Positions 13,276 through 24,884 of a DNA stretch of 64,000 bases are shown one piece after another. The notes under the pieces were generated by a model. The model made no database searches. It had not been told where the DNA came from and saw nothing but the letters and a program-made list of their open reading frames with translations. The first letter of the stretch is position 1. Each line of letters begins with the position of its first letter. Source of the stretch: Phallusia mammillata (taxonomy: Eukaryota; Chordata; Ascidiacea; Phlebobranchia; Ascidiidae). Location: NCBI GenBank assembly GCA_003260075.1, contig QLIY01000020.1, forward strand, positions 124,001 through 188,000. The letters are read 5' to 3'. The position numbers and the translations under genes were made by a program.

Positions 13276-13917
13276 CAGCACTGCAACGCCTATTTTTGCA
13301 ATGGATGTAGACATGTTGCGAGAACTAACTTGTTTTACAAACGCTTGACACGATTTTGTTAAAATCACACATACCTAACCATGATAAGAAATCATGTGGT
13401 CAAAACTCACATGAAGTTACATTTGTGACATACTTGAGTCCATGTAATATGAGAATGAAACAGTATCTTCTACGTGTAGTGGTAGAAGCAACCCCCCTGG
13501 TTTAACTATACTTCTGCATTTTCAACCTATTTTTAAATCATTACGAAAATACTACATGGTAATGGAAATTCCAAGCTTGTAGTACCGTATTTTGCTGTGC
13601 ACTGCATGTTGTGTAAACCTAAAAAAAGAAAATGAATGCAGTTTAACAACGTGATAGAGCAGTTATTATCAAACTGTGGGCCGTGAGGGTTTGCCAGTGT
13701 GCTGCAAAATGCTCATTATTGTGAAAAGCAATTCGTCCAATGTTGTAGGGCTGAATATGATATATATGACAACACAAGATCCACATTTTTTACTAAAAAC
13801 ACACCATTTATCATTTTTAAACTACAAATTGATTTCTGTACTACACTTTTGTGTTGTTATCAATCAACGCGTACGTGCTATGACAATTTTAAGCAGTTGA
13901 AAGCCTTTGTTATAAAT

Positions 13918-14205
13918 CAGGGGTGGGCAACCTGCGGTCCATTGATCAAAGTTGTGCGGCCCGCAGAGACACTTTTTGATTTTAAATGTACGGGCAAAGG
14001 AGTCCAATTATTATATTTTCTGAGCAGATTAGTGCGCCCGGTGCTATTTTTCTGCGACGGGGGGGGGGGGGCCACATGCAGCCCTTTATTAAAGGTTGTG
14101 CAGCCGGCAAAGACACTTGGATTTCAAATGCACTGGCAAACAAGTACAATTATTATATATTTTTGAGCAGATTGGTTCGTCTGGTGCTATTTTTCTGCAA
14201 CCTGA
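13918..14205. repeat. Diverged tandem duplication with oligo-G junction (no. 5), at a hAT-type terminus
   Basis: The segment opens with CAGGGGTGGGCAACCTGCGG, a typical hAT-type terminal inverted repeat. A unit of about 115-125 bp then occurs at about 13944-14058 and 14072-14200 around 13 G (14059-14071). The copies differ at roughly one base in five, by eye. The matching right-hand terminus was not found, so the transposon is truncated or rearranged. Confidence 0.8.
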
Positions 14206-14879
14206 CAATATGCTGCTAAAATCAAATGCAAATTTTACTTGTAGTAAGGCAGTTTTGGTATGCAACGAAGTAAAATCACCATTTTGTTATGTAAAGGTGC
14301 GGCTTATATAAAATGATGAGTGCCATATTTGCAATCAACCGCCTCATTTTTTTGCCTTAAAAATAACAGTGAGTGGCATTGGTTTGGTAAACAAACGTTC
14401 CCGCTTCAAAAATACAGCATAGTATCATGGACTGAAAAGGTTTCACCGACTAGTTTCCACACGCAGAGGTCCAGCGGCACTCAGTCATTCATCAACCGAC
14501 GATACTTTGACACAGAAAGGACGTCGCTCTCTGTGATATCCTGCTGCCTGTATTCGAATGCCGACGACTTCAATCTAATGAGGGATGACATTCGTTGCAG
14601 AGTTGTTTTGTCAACAATAACGAACGCACGACTTGTCCGTTAGGGTCCAGTCACACTTGTTTGGCCAAGTTAGCTCTAAAAGTATTATCAAGACCACATA
14701 AAAATGTCATTTAGGCTGTGTTAGAAATAGTTATTTGGGCCACTTCACAATGGCAAAATATTTTAACACTAAATTGCTACGTTGAACGGTTTTAAAACCA
14801 AATGGTGTATACTTCTTTTATTTTAAGGCCAGAGAGAAAGCATGGTTTCAAAAAATATTTGCATGACCGCTTTTATAAC

Positions 14880-14963
14880 CACATTTATTGCGTTTTTGGC
14901 TCCCTGATATAGCCCAGGGGGGGGGGCACATTTATTGCGTTTTGGGCTCCCTGATATAGCCCA
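14880..14963. repeat. Tandem duplication with oligo-G junction (no. 6)
   Basis: A short 37-bp unit (CACATTTATTGCG...TATAGCCCA) occurs at 14880-14916 and 14927-14963 around 10 G (14917-14926), with one or two differences. Confidence 0.92.
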
Positions 14964-15101
14964 ATGGACTCGCCTTGTGTTAAACCCAGACTAGCCAAAT
15001 AAAAGTGTAATAGTAAACACGCCTGAACCGATCATAACGAAAACGGCCCAGTTTCCTAAACAAACATCGATTGGAAGTTTTAAATCGCTGTATTAAACCT
15101 A

Positions 15102-15424
15102 ATGGCCGGTGTCCGAGTGTTTGCATTCGACCAAAATGGTTGTTTGTTGGTTGAACTATCGTATGAGAAACTGTCTTCGCGGCAATCAGTGAACAAAGAC
15201 CTTTCACGTTTCATAAACGATATGTGGGTGGGAATGGCTGGTGGCGGTTCAATTAAGGCGGGAACAAGGTACATTTATTTGCTGGGGCGTCAACTTGTTC
15301 CAATTGCGTGTTCAAGAAAAAAAAGCTAACTTAGAAGATTGTGTTTTTGCTCATAATTGGTTATTGTTTGTTTGTGTACGGCAGAACATATCCAGAAAAC
15401 GGAATTCAACAACAATTCAAATAA
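15102..15424 (+). CDS. Candidate small two-exon gene, 69-aa protein of unknown function
   Basis: Exon 1 (15102-15268) opens at ATG and ends at a GT donor (AAG|GTACAT, weak). Exon 2 starts after CGGCAG at 15385 and reaches TAA at 15422-15424. The junction splits an Arg codon in phase 2 and keeps the frame. An AATAAA lies at 15512-15517, about 90 bp after the stop, which fits a short transcript. The protein has an N-terminal strand-like stretch (RVFAFDQNGCLLVEL), a helical amphipathic middle (DLSRFINDMWVGMAG) and a short polar tail. There is no signal peptide or membrane segment. I do not recognise the family. The size and beta-hairpin-then-helix layout recall GON7 of the KEOPS complex, but that is only a guess. 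Confidence 0.45.
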
Positions 15425-15511
15425 CAGGACACTTGACTCAAAAGCCAATGTTTTTTCGGTGTCCATGCGATCCGTTCAACAATGGAACTGTGATGATGAA
15501 GTGACTATGCA

Positions 15512-15517
15512 AATAAA
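15512..15517 (+). terminator. Poly(A) signal AATAAA of the 15.1-kb small gene
   Basis: AATAAA about 90 bp downstream of the predicted stop codon on the same strand. Confidence 0.4.
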
Positions 15518-16422
15518 ATTTGACTTGATTTTGTGTAGATGTCACGTATTTACCCAATCCTGTACAATCAGTTGCAAATAAATTATAAAAACAAAAAATC
15601 AGCTACCCAAACCGAACTGCAAAAAGTCCAAATGTTATAAAAATTTTCGCGTCCGATGGTTTAAAAACTTAGGAAAACTTGACCCGACCTTGTCAGAAAC
15701 TGCGGCTAAAATCCCCTAAAACTGTTTACTACACTAAAGCAACGCTTACAAGATTTTACAACCTAATTGGTTTCATCCCAGTTTCAAACAACAGACTCAG
15801 TTTGTCAAAAATTGTTATTTCGAGAAAAGGCGTGGTGCACCACTGGCAAAAATTGCCTTTTAATATGGTGATTAGCGATCTGTAGCGTTTAGAATGGTTT
15901 ACTACGCGAATGTTATGTGCAAGCTTAAACAATTGATAAGAAAGAATTCTGTGCTGCACTAAAGGAGAAAATCGTATCGAAACGGTTCAAGTTATACTGC
16001 ACATCCAGCAATTGGGAGCGTCATACATGTTATCAGGACAAATGGGGAGATTCGAAATATAGCATAACTTACAACCAAAACTAGCCTGTTGTGGAATTCA
16101 GAAGAAAATGGGCGAAAAACATAAAAAAAGCGTTACATTACAGTTTTCGTTGAAAAAACGTTGTTCTGCATTCAAAAATGTTTCCACGTATCAGATCTGG
16201 TGTCAGAATTGGATTTAAAAAACTGTCCACCGTAAATTTGTACAGAATTCATTTTGTCATCACAATGCAAACAACGAGACACGGTCTTTAGTTCGTGGCG
16301 TGCGTGCTTCCTGAATTCGGCCAGTGCCGAGAACATTCGCTAGATTTATGGAAAAACATTGGAATTTGATACCAGTGGTGTTATGTGGCAAGCGGCAAGG
16401 GCCATTGAAGCATAATTTGGAT

Positions 16423-16444
16423 CGTAGCCGAGTGGTCAAGCGGC
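16423..16444 (+). other. tRNA-like box A fragment
   Basis: GTAGCCGAGTGGTCAAGCGG resembles the D-arm/box A part of a class II (Leu/Ser) tRNA. No anticodon arm, box B or acceptor end follows at a sensible distance, so it is a remnant or coincidence. Confidence 0.2.
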
Positions 16445-19400
16445 GATTAAGTATTTCCCGCCCTTTTTACCGTTGCTGAATGACGTATTACTTTGTTTGA
16501 GTGGCCTGAATGTCATTCTCCCTACATCGTGTGTTGAACCGTTTGGCCTTTCTGTAATATTATGGTGTCAAAAACCTCACTGCGTACGCCTTGGGGTTAA
16601 ACAATACTCAACACGTGAATACAAACAGTCCCGAAAAACCGCACAAACCAATATGTGTTTCAACCATCGGCCGCTAATTTTACTGCAAGTAAAAATTGCA
16701 TTTGGGCTGTCGTAAACATATATAAATCCAATTGGAGTTGACATAATACGTGTGCAGTCAAACGTGATGATATTATTTATGATCTAACACTCACACAATT
16801 ATTGTCACGTAAAAGTTGATCTAGAAATCCAGTTTAAACAGCAAAGTATTGTAGTACAAGATATTTGCATGTATTGTGGCTATCATATCCTTTTGCACCA
16901 AACTCGTTTGGAATTTGCTTTAGTATGCATAAAAATAAAATTGAAGTGCATACAGCAAACGGGCCCGTGTTTTTATGTGACTAGCACAAGGATGTATTTG
17001 TTGTGGACCCACTACGCTAGCTGCTAGTAAGCGAGGACGGTAATTTGACCGTGAATGGCCAGCTACTCGCTGTGCTCCACCGCTCTGTATAGTAGTGAAT
17101 TGCCTTTACAATGCTCTACGGAATGTAAAGCAATACTCGACCTATGTGATTTGCCCGAAATTGCTTTTTCTATGGCCATGGCACAAGTGGTCACGCTTTG
17201 TTGCACATCGATCACATGTATGGTAAAAACACGTAGTAATTTGGTCGCAGTGGCCCTTAATTACAGTTTCAGTGCCTATTAAAGGACTATTCTTGTTTGT
17301 GGTCAACACAATATGTATCATTGCCCCGCATGTATGAATTTACTAAATTGCAGGTACCTGACTTTAAAAAGCAACCGTATCTTTTTCAGTTTCATTTTTT
17401 GTGTTCCGTGTTGTCTAAAATTACAATAAAACAAATTATAGAAATTGCCTGTTAATGCTAATACACAGTCTGCATATTTCTTTGCAGTTTGACCTGCAGA
17501 AGGGTGCGTAGACTCTGATTGATTAAACTTTCCTTTTTGACATGTGATCTATTTCAATGTATTTTTGCGAAAACTCCTGGGTTTCATGGCGTCAAAACAG
17601 CATTTCTATCTCAAACTAAAACCTAAACAAAACGCATACGCAAAATCGTTGTACAAGTGCAAAATCAACGCGCAATAATACTGATAGTGGTTATACTGAA
17701 CAATAGCAGACCCTCAACAAACAGCATGGTCATTGACGATCACTGTTTACGACAAAAAATAACTAAGAATGGAAAAAGTAACAGAATCAGTCAATGAATT
17801 TGCATGGAAAATATATATTTCGCCCAACTGGCATTTTCAGTTCCTACAAAATCACAGGATGAAACATTGAAGACGATATCCATAATGTGGGTTTAGGACG
17901 ATTTTACAAGCAAAGTACAAACAGTGTGGTTAGAAATTAAGAACCGGTCCATTATTATTGCGTATACGATCACCTGGAAAATAAGTGGAAATTACAATTA
18001 CATTGACGTGTATATTTTGCCACACTATATTTCTCTCTGAATAAAACCAGGACAAAACAACGCGTTCACGGAAATCGGAGATTGGCAAAGTTGACTTGAC
18101 TTTTTAGGTTTCTTCTTCGTGGCATTCTGCGTGACCAGAGAGTCACTTTAATTTCCGTTTCCACGCGAGACCGCGGGCAGTTCTACTGTTGACGTCACGG
18201 CAGCGGTGTAGTCTCATGACAGACGCGGTAATTGATATTGACACGTGGAAAACAAACCATGCCTCGAATAAAGGTTTTTAAAGAAAACGAAAAAATTAAG
18301 CCATTAGCAGTTAACGAAATGAAATTCTATGTGTACAATGACATTGATTTAAATTTAAAGAGTTCGAATCTAAAATTGAAATTTTGTAGGACATTTAGCT
18401 AAAAAGCACCCGATTGACAGAAACAATGACTAAAATTGTTGTTTTATTTAGCATTTAGTGACTTTTAGTAAGTTATAAAGTTGTAAATCATGCTGTTTAC
18501 GGTAAAAAGACGCCAAAGATTTGATTAATTCACGGGACTTGCTTTTCGTGATGCACTTGTTCGCAGCCAAGTTCAAAGCCGGTTGCCAAAACGAACTTCC
18601 TGTGCCTAGAAGTGCGTTGCTATAATCATGCAGTAATCGGGCATACAGCGGGCGTTCAAAAACTTGTGCTCTTCATAGGTATTTTACACTAATTGTTGTG
18701 TTGCTACAACTTATAACAAGACTACGGCTACGGTTTACGGCTTCAAGTTGCTTTGGACGGGCAATCATCCAAACCCTAATGACGTTTGTTTTCTTGAAGG
18801 ACCCTTTCAGTGTCATTTCGAATGTAAACAGAAATTTGGCGCGAATTCGCTGAATAGGTGATAAATAACAGAGCGGTGTTTAGTCAAGGGTGTTTGGCCT
18901 TCGTTGGGGTCCTTCTTGTCCCGTACTTAGGGGAGTAGGCTCATGTTGGTTAAGTGATCCTTCCAGTAGAGATCGATTGGCGCTCAGTAACTAACACATC
19001 CTCGATAGCGTGGCCAAGAAACCCAAAAGCTTCAGAAATATATTTGGGAAAGCAGTTCAAATTATACTAAACAAGGCCTCCTACATATAATGAGTGTGGT
19101 TACAATATATTGTTCGCATTGTATGAAAGTTGGTGTGGTGTATTTACGTTCCTTCAAAGAAAACAAGGCATTGTGTTCACACTGTGTAATTATTCCATCT
19201 TAACCTTTTTACTGCGTGCACAAAAGATTATAGCAAACACAAACTTTCATTATTAAATTTTTGGAGTGAGTGCTTTCATTATTAAATTTTGAAGTACGAA
19301 ACGCACCAAAAACTTGCTCGAATTGCCTTTCAGACACGTTAGTGTTAAATAAAAGCCTGGAGTCTCGCGAAGTCGTTAGGAAATCAATTGTTGAGTTGTT

Positions 19401-19923
19401 ATTGCTGCGCTGTAAATCCCATACGGGCTCCTTTCATACGATAATTCCCAAAACCAACAGAAAGAACCGCTGTATGGCGATTTGAAAATTGCCCACTGTC
19501 GCCGAGAGACCAGGCTTTTGTGATGGCCAATTCATGTTAAAACGTCCAGATATCTATCAATGTTTGTTTGCTTGGCTAAACGGCGTTGCTCAATGTAGCG
19601 TAACGGACCTTACGTCATTGGTCACGTGAGTGTTATAGAAGATGTTTCGTTCAACAACCTTCGTATGCAGAAAACGGTACTGAAGTTAAATATGGTGACA
19701 AAAACTATTTCAAATGTGAAATCGAGACGAAAGAAATGAAAAATTTGGGGGAAAAGAAGCATTTGACTTGAGATCACAAAATATGCTTTTCCAGAAGACG
19801 CAATTTTCTTCGGCAAAAAAACAACAAATATTTTTTTTGAACTACTTTCCGAAACAAAAGGAAATAATCTTGCGCGCTGGAATTATCAATTCGTCGCGTT
19901 ATTTGAAACATATTGGGAAAAAA

Positions 19924-20195
19924 GTTTTCAGGATATCGTTACTCCTTTTACCCCATAACGGGATGTAATGGAAAAAGCCAGTGAAGTTATATTTACAAGC
20001 GCATATAGGCATGTTCCTTGTATTGTTTACCGGCGATAAAGAGTTCCAAAATAGGGGGGGGGGAGTTTTCAGGATATCGTTACTCCTTTTACCCCACAAC
20101 GGGATGTAATGGAAAAAGCCAGTGAAGTTATATTTACAAGCGCATGTAGGCATGTTCCTTGTATTGTTTACCGGCGATAAAGAGTTCCAAAATAG
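19924..20195. repeat. Tandem duplication with oligo-G junction (no. 7)
   Basis: A 130-bp unit (GTTTTCAGGATATCG...TTCCAAAATAG) occurs at 19924-20053 and 20065-20195 around 10 G (20054-20063). Only about two substitutions separate the copies. Confidence 0.95.
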
Positions 20196-22944
20196 TTTAG
20201 CGATTGGAAATTAGCGCCTTAAAATCATAATTAATGATTTGCAATTTGTACGAGCTGCATGGCTTATACCTTGAAGAAAACGCTCACCCAACACAGTCAA
20301 CTGACATATAAAAGTTGTTACTATACTCGAGCATTGTATTGTACCCAGTTAATTTGAGGTATTATCCAGTGTCCACCAAAAGTACAACTTTTTTGATAAG
20401 ATACGATTCATGTCACTTTTTATGTTGGAACAAATCAACGCAAAATTGAAATAAAAGCGACGTTGTATGTTGAAAGGAAACAACACATGTCATTTCTTTA
20501 GTCATGAAGCTTTCAATGAACGTTTACAGTGCTCGTTACTTCGTAAAGGTTGGTTGATATTTAATCCACACGTTTGTCATGTAAATTACAACTCATTTGC
20601 ATGTAATATGTAGAGATCAACAAACGGTTAGGTATTGGTTGAACTAGCCGGTCATGTAGTAGGCACAAGTACACGAATATGTACCACGTACCATATCTTT
20701 AACCGTGTTTTCATGCCACGATCATCAATACTGTACATATCAAAAGTCCAATCGTGACATCAGCTACGAAATGAAGTCATACACTAGTAACGAATCAGTT
20801 TTATCCATGACTTTTTATGTTTTACGTATATTTGCCACCGTAAATTCGAGGTGACTTTGGGAATACACTTGTTTGGTTGTTTATATCACATTTTGTACCT
20901 TCCTTAACATTTTGTTTAAATCACAAAATACGTTTTAAGTTTTGAATTAGAGTGTTTAGCAAGAACTTCTGTCTTTGCTTTGTGCAGTAAAATTAAGTGG
21001 TGGTAAAGTATCTTGCTCTGTAGCGCACCAAGTGTTTAAGCCGTGGTCGTTTCTTGGAAGGCGTTTCTGCACGTGATGCTGTTTGTAAAGGCACAAAGGG
21101 CACACAAAACACGATTAGGTTCCCATTTTTACTCATTCACTGAAACCTTTTGCTATGGCTGTTCACCACACATGATGAGGCCTGGTTTTGTATCTAAAAT
21201 ATAATCGAAAGCGGAACTGATCCTTACATTCTCAATGGGATGCGCATTTTTGTGGTCATAATTCAAGTGTATTTAGAAACGAAAGCGGATCATATGAAAA
21301 TTTATTGTTTTTCCCGAAAATGTATAAAAAAAATTTTTTTACAGGCCCTTTGAAACACACGCCTCGTTTATACAGCGTAAATTCACATCAAGTTTTAAGT
21401 TTCACCTTAGTTCAAACGCCATTGGCAATATTTCAAAACAAAGCCCAAAAGCTGGCGAAACAGCATAGTCGGACGCGTGGGTTCCACACACTGTTGCATT
21501 TGTGTGGATGTTAACATTAGAGCATACTGTGTAAACGGGTAAATTTTCTGAAAGTTTAAACAAGCATTTCCCACTTCCGGAATGTGGGTACAAAGTTTCG
21601 CATCTGGCCCGTACGGTTTCGGTGCCAACCTGCTAAATGTGCGTGAGTCACGTAAGCAATGCCAGTGGTAAATAATCTTTTTGTGAAACCTCCTTTTGAA
21701 GCAAAATGTGTTTTTACTTGTGGCATTTGAGATTAGGCGAAACGTTATAATGAACATAAATTCAAATGAGTAGTATAAGGCCTTTATTTAGACCTGACGT
21801 AGTATGATTTGGCAACAAAAATATAATTATTAATAACTTTTTTATTAATTCTATTTAAAGGTTATTTTATCTTATTAGTTATCTGAATGGCATCTCAACT
21901 TCCCACAAGGAAATATATACCCGTAGCATTTCGGCTTCTAAAGATCGTTGCGTGAATTTAAACCAGGCTTTTTCATGCTATAATTATACATTCAGAACGT
22001 TGTTCAAAACGAAGCAGGAAAGCACTCAAAATTGTGTGAACGTCGTAAAATTAGCAGTTTACAGTTTGTCAACGTAATCCCTAATAAAAAATAATTAACT
22101 ATCAACCACCCACCAAACACCGAAACCGGCTAAAGTTTACAACATCGGTTCCGGGTAAATATTTGGGATTCCTGTGGCAAGTACCATTGCCCTTGAATAC
22201 TTTAACGTTGTTGTAATGCCGTGAAACGGAAGATAACCGTTTAAAAAGGCGCCTTGTAGTGAAATACTGTAAATAATTCCAAATGAGTTCGCATAGTGCC
22301 ATCCTGCTAAACAGTACATGTATGCGGGTAGTGTAGAGTCAAAAAGTTAAATGTACTTTTCACATGTGTATGCAAAAATGGAAAATAATTTACATGCAGT
22401 TTGTTAAACCTGATCTAAGTTTAAAAACCGTAGCCCTGTACCAAATTAAGTCATAATTTGATCTCTGATTGGTATTGTTTTTCAGTTGGTTGCTTTCGAA
22501 TACAAAGCTTAAATTCGTGTTTTCCTAGCACACATGCTACCAAAACAAAGTGCAAATGAATTCCTTCTTATTGTTGTATAGGACCACTATATTGACCTTT
22601 TTTGTAGTATAGCTAGCATGTGTGCGTGGCATTGTAAAAAACATATTGATCAAATGAGTCAAAACATTTTATTTCACAACAAATGTAAAGCTCCTTTACT
22701 GTACCCCTAATGCATATACAGTCGACCACATTTACTCCGTTGGTTGAAACCTCTGGTTTTAAGCCATAAATACCTAAACCAAACAAAGTGGGTTTAATTT
22801 AATAAACATGTTTCTTCAAGTCCCCTATAATGATGAACAACCTTTCCATGAAAAAATAAACAGCTTACTAATGTGTGTCATCAAGGTTAATATACTATAG
22901 CTTGTTAGCGACACCAGGCGTACAGGTTTGCAACAACAGTTTCG

Positions 22945-23511
22945 CTACAAGTGGGCGCTAGTGTGAGAAAATTGGGCTTTCAAAAGTTGAGTGTACAAGT
23001 ACAATTTTTCGCTGTAACAAGCATCACAAAATTCTAGGACATAATGCATCTTTCCAGTAGAAAAATCCTTCGCTGGTTCCACTATGTTTTCAACTGGTTG
23101 CACCTTTAAATGTGCTTCTGCTTGTAAAGAATAATACACACCAACTGATGTTTTGGACATATTTCTTGCCCCCAAACTTTTCTTGGCATGCTTTTTTCTT
23201 GATTTTTGCCGTACTTTGAAGTCACCAGCTTTGAAAGCCTCTATGTAACTATTTGATACAGTCCAATAGTGCCCTTTTCCATCTTCGCATCTGCTTCCTT
23301 TGACGAAGCACTCGTTCAACGACAAATTGTGTCTAACACTATTTTTCCAACCATTTGGCTTGTTCCCAAAACCTGGGTGTTTGGCTTCCAAGTGACCATA
23401 GATTTGAGACAAGTTTAAACGCCCCTTTTCACTGCTTAATATTGCTTCTGCTATTAACGAAATGTAGGATTTTTCAGTATGTTTCCTGTTCTGCTTTATA
23501 ACTGGCCCCAT
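22945..23511 (-). CDS. Forkhead transcription factor, FoxQ2-like, intronless (188 aa)
   Basis: A single open frame encodes a forkhead (winged-helix) DNA-binding domain at about residues 14-105. Visible marks are SYISLIAEAILSS (helix 1), LNLSQIY (helix 2), GWKNSVRHNLSLNECF (recognition helix, 54-69) and GKGHYW (wing 1). The usual KVPR after the recognition helix is replaced by KGSRCEDGKG and the wing ends in AGDFK, as in FoxQ2-type factors (GRSANGKGHYW...KGDF). The N-terminal KPPYSY motif is degenerate (TEKSY). A basic RQKSRKKHAKK tail could be a nuclear signal. Most ascidian Fox genes have introns, so the lack of introns is notable. FoxQ2 assignment is from recalled family motifs; another diverged Fox class is possible. 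ATTAAA (22793-22798) and AATAAA (22668-22673) on the - strand are candidate 3' ends. Confidence 0.88.
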   Translation of the reverse strand: MGPVIKQNRKHTEKSYISLIAEAILSSEKGRLNLSQIYGHLEAKHPGFGNKPNGWKNSVRHNLSLNECFVKGSRCEDGKGHYWTVSNSYIEAFKAGDFKVRQKSRKKHAKKSLGARNMSKTSVGVYYSLQAEAHLKVQPVENIVEPAKDFSTGKMHYVLEFCDACYSEKLYLYTQLLKAQFSHTSAHL

Positions 23512-23604
23512 TTTGGCTTCAAGCTATAAGTCCACCAACCTTTTACTGAAACCAATTACCTAATTCAGTATCAGAGGGCTTAATGTTTTCAAGGTTCAAA
23601 AAAG

Positions 23605-23760
23605 GTGTTGTATATTTAAGGTGTTGCGATCAAAAGGTGTCTACTTAGCCTGACTGATAAGGAATAACCAACAGCTGGCATTTATCACCTATTCGTGACG
23701 TTGGTGCGAGTATTTAATGCAGATTAATATGACAGATCAACACAGCTTATCAGTAAGTAA
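23605..23760 (-). promoter_or_regulatory. Candidate promoter/enhancer of the forkhead gene
   Basis: The 250 bp upstream of the forkhead ATG hold a TATA-like TTAAATATA (about 23611-23619) and three GATA motifs: GATAA at 23656-23660 followed directly by the ETS core GGAA, TTATC at 23682-23686 and TTATC at 23747-23751. A CAGCTG E-box (about 23672) and GATTAA (23722) sit between. GATA plus ETS clustering is typical of early ascidian enhancers, but function here is inferred. Confidence 0.35.
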
Positions 23761-24093
23761 ATATTTGTGACCTAAACTTCACACCAAGCCGGAAAATATA
23801 CTGATAGCAGTAAACCATATTCTTTGGAAAATATTTTGACTAATTTCAAAACTATGATTATGAGAAATGAAGATAACTAATTACTTTTTGTTTACAGTAA
23901 TCTAAAAACGACAGTCCATTCCGTTATGATTTTGTTTGGCAAAAAATGTATAAATTTCACAGCAACACTAAAAGACGAGTATGATAACATTTCCAATTAT
24001 TTTTTGTCATGGTTACTCCATTGAAGTTGGGACCATCGAGACTTCAATGAAAAACGCTGATATTCAACACCAAGGTGGTCCAAGGCTAAAAAA

Positions 24094-24553
24094 ATGAAGG
24101 GTCACATTAGGGTAAGTTTCAGGCAGGCCGATAAGGAAAACCTAGTATGTGCCAAAGGACTGAACTTGCTGTTTTAATCGACTTCATGGTTTGATACCCA
24201 AATATAATTGCCACAAAGCTATCAGCAGTTACAACTGTTCCTGAATCCTGTAGGTTCCGATGTTTGCAACAAAGAGAATCAACCCATTTATGTCGTCAAA
24301 ACAGAGCAAAAGCCTTGTTGGCTCACATAAGGTATGTATTGACCTGCAATTCGATGATGGGTGTATTATTAAGGCCTTTAGGGCTATGGCCAGGGTTGCT
24401 ACATAAAATTGATAAATTTATTGCCCCTTTTCTTTGAAATGTCCTTGTTTTTAACTTTAGTCCTTCTTTTCAAAAATTGGAAGTCAAATCTGGGCTAAAA
24501 GTAAACCTAGACAAGACGTTAATGGATTGTTTCTGCCAAAAAATATGATGTGA
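24094..24553 (+). CDS. Candidate three-exon micro-gene, 62-aa basic protein
   Basis: Exons 24094-24111 (ATG, six codons), 24254-24331 (26 codons) and 24461-24553 (30 codons plus TGA) are bounded by good GT-AG sites (GG|GTAAGT, TGTAG|, AAG|GTATGT, TTTAACTTTAG|) and all splits are in phase 0. The product is strongly basic, rich in Lys and Ser, with FMSSKQSKS in exon 2 and SFFSKIGSQIWAKSKP in exon 3. No signal peptide, membrane segment or known motif is seen. An upstream ORF of 16 codons (24047-24097) overlaps the start in the arrangement ATGA, so its stop shares bases with this start codon. I do not recognise the family. Three independent in-phase exons make it more likely real than chance, but there is no transcript evidence. 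Confidence 0.45.
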
Positions 24554-24625
24554 TATGTCATGACTCGTATAAATGCAAAGATTGGTTAAAAAACGTTTGT
24601 TTCGTATGTGAAATAACATTTGAGG

Positions 24626-24695
24626 CCTTATTTTGGGGTCGATGGCAACCCTAGCTGTGACCTTATTTTGGGGTCGATGGCAACCTTAGCTGTGA
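24626..24695. repeat. 35-bp tandem duplication without G run
   Basis: A 35-bp unit occurs twice back to back (24626-24660 and 24661-24695) with one difference (CCCTAG versus CCTTAG). Confidence 0.9.
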
Positions 24696-24844
24696 ATGAA
24701 TACAATTGATTTGATAATAACATGCAGAAAGAGTACGCAGGCCGCACAAAAGCTACCGGCGGGGCACATGTGGCACGCGTGCCAAGGTTTAGACCACCCT
24801 GTTCAACACTGCTTATATCATTACACAGTTATATATTCGTATCA

Positions 24845-24850
24845 TTTATT
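24845..24850 (-). terminator. RPL10 poly(A) signal
   Basis: TTTATT on + (AATAAA on -), 35 bases beyond the RPL10 stop codon, giving the very short 3' UTR usual for ribosomal protein genes. Confidence 0.7.
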
Positions 24851-24884
24851 GGAACGATGCGATATTTGATGGTCACGTTTAAGA

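Larger units (their letters stand above)
9489..15101. other. Gene-poor interval rich in oligo-G duplications
   Basis: I find no gene with convincing splice structure here. It contains five of the duplications with a junctional G run, listed separately, and one hAT-type terminal sequence at 13918. Confidence 0.5.
15518..22944. other. Long interval with no supported gene
   Basis: I see only short open frames without splice support. Items present are a tRNA-like 5' fragment (16423), oligo-G duplication no. 7 (19924), and a GC-richer stretch near 18120-18260 with a TGACGTCA at 18190-18197 and a CACGTG E-box near 18242, which could be regulatory. Confidence 0.5.

Noticed and set aside
12994..13368. 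124-codon antisense open frame with an internally repeated peptide
   Set aside because: It runs through both copies of oligo-G duplication no. 4 and the G run; the repeat explains the frame. No domain or splice support.
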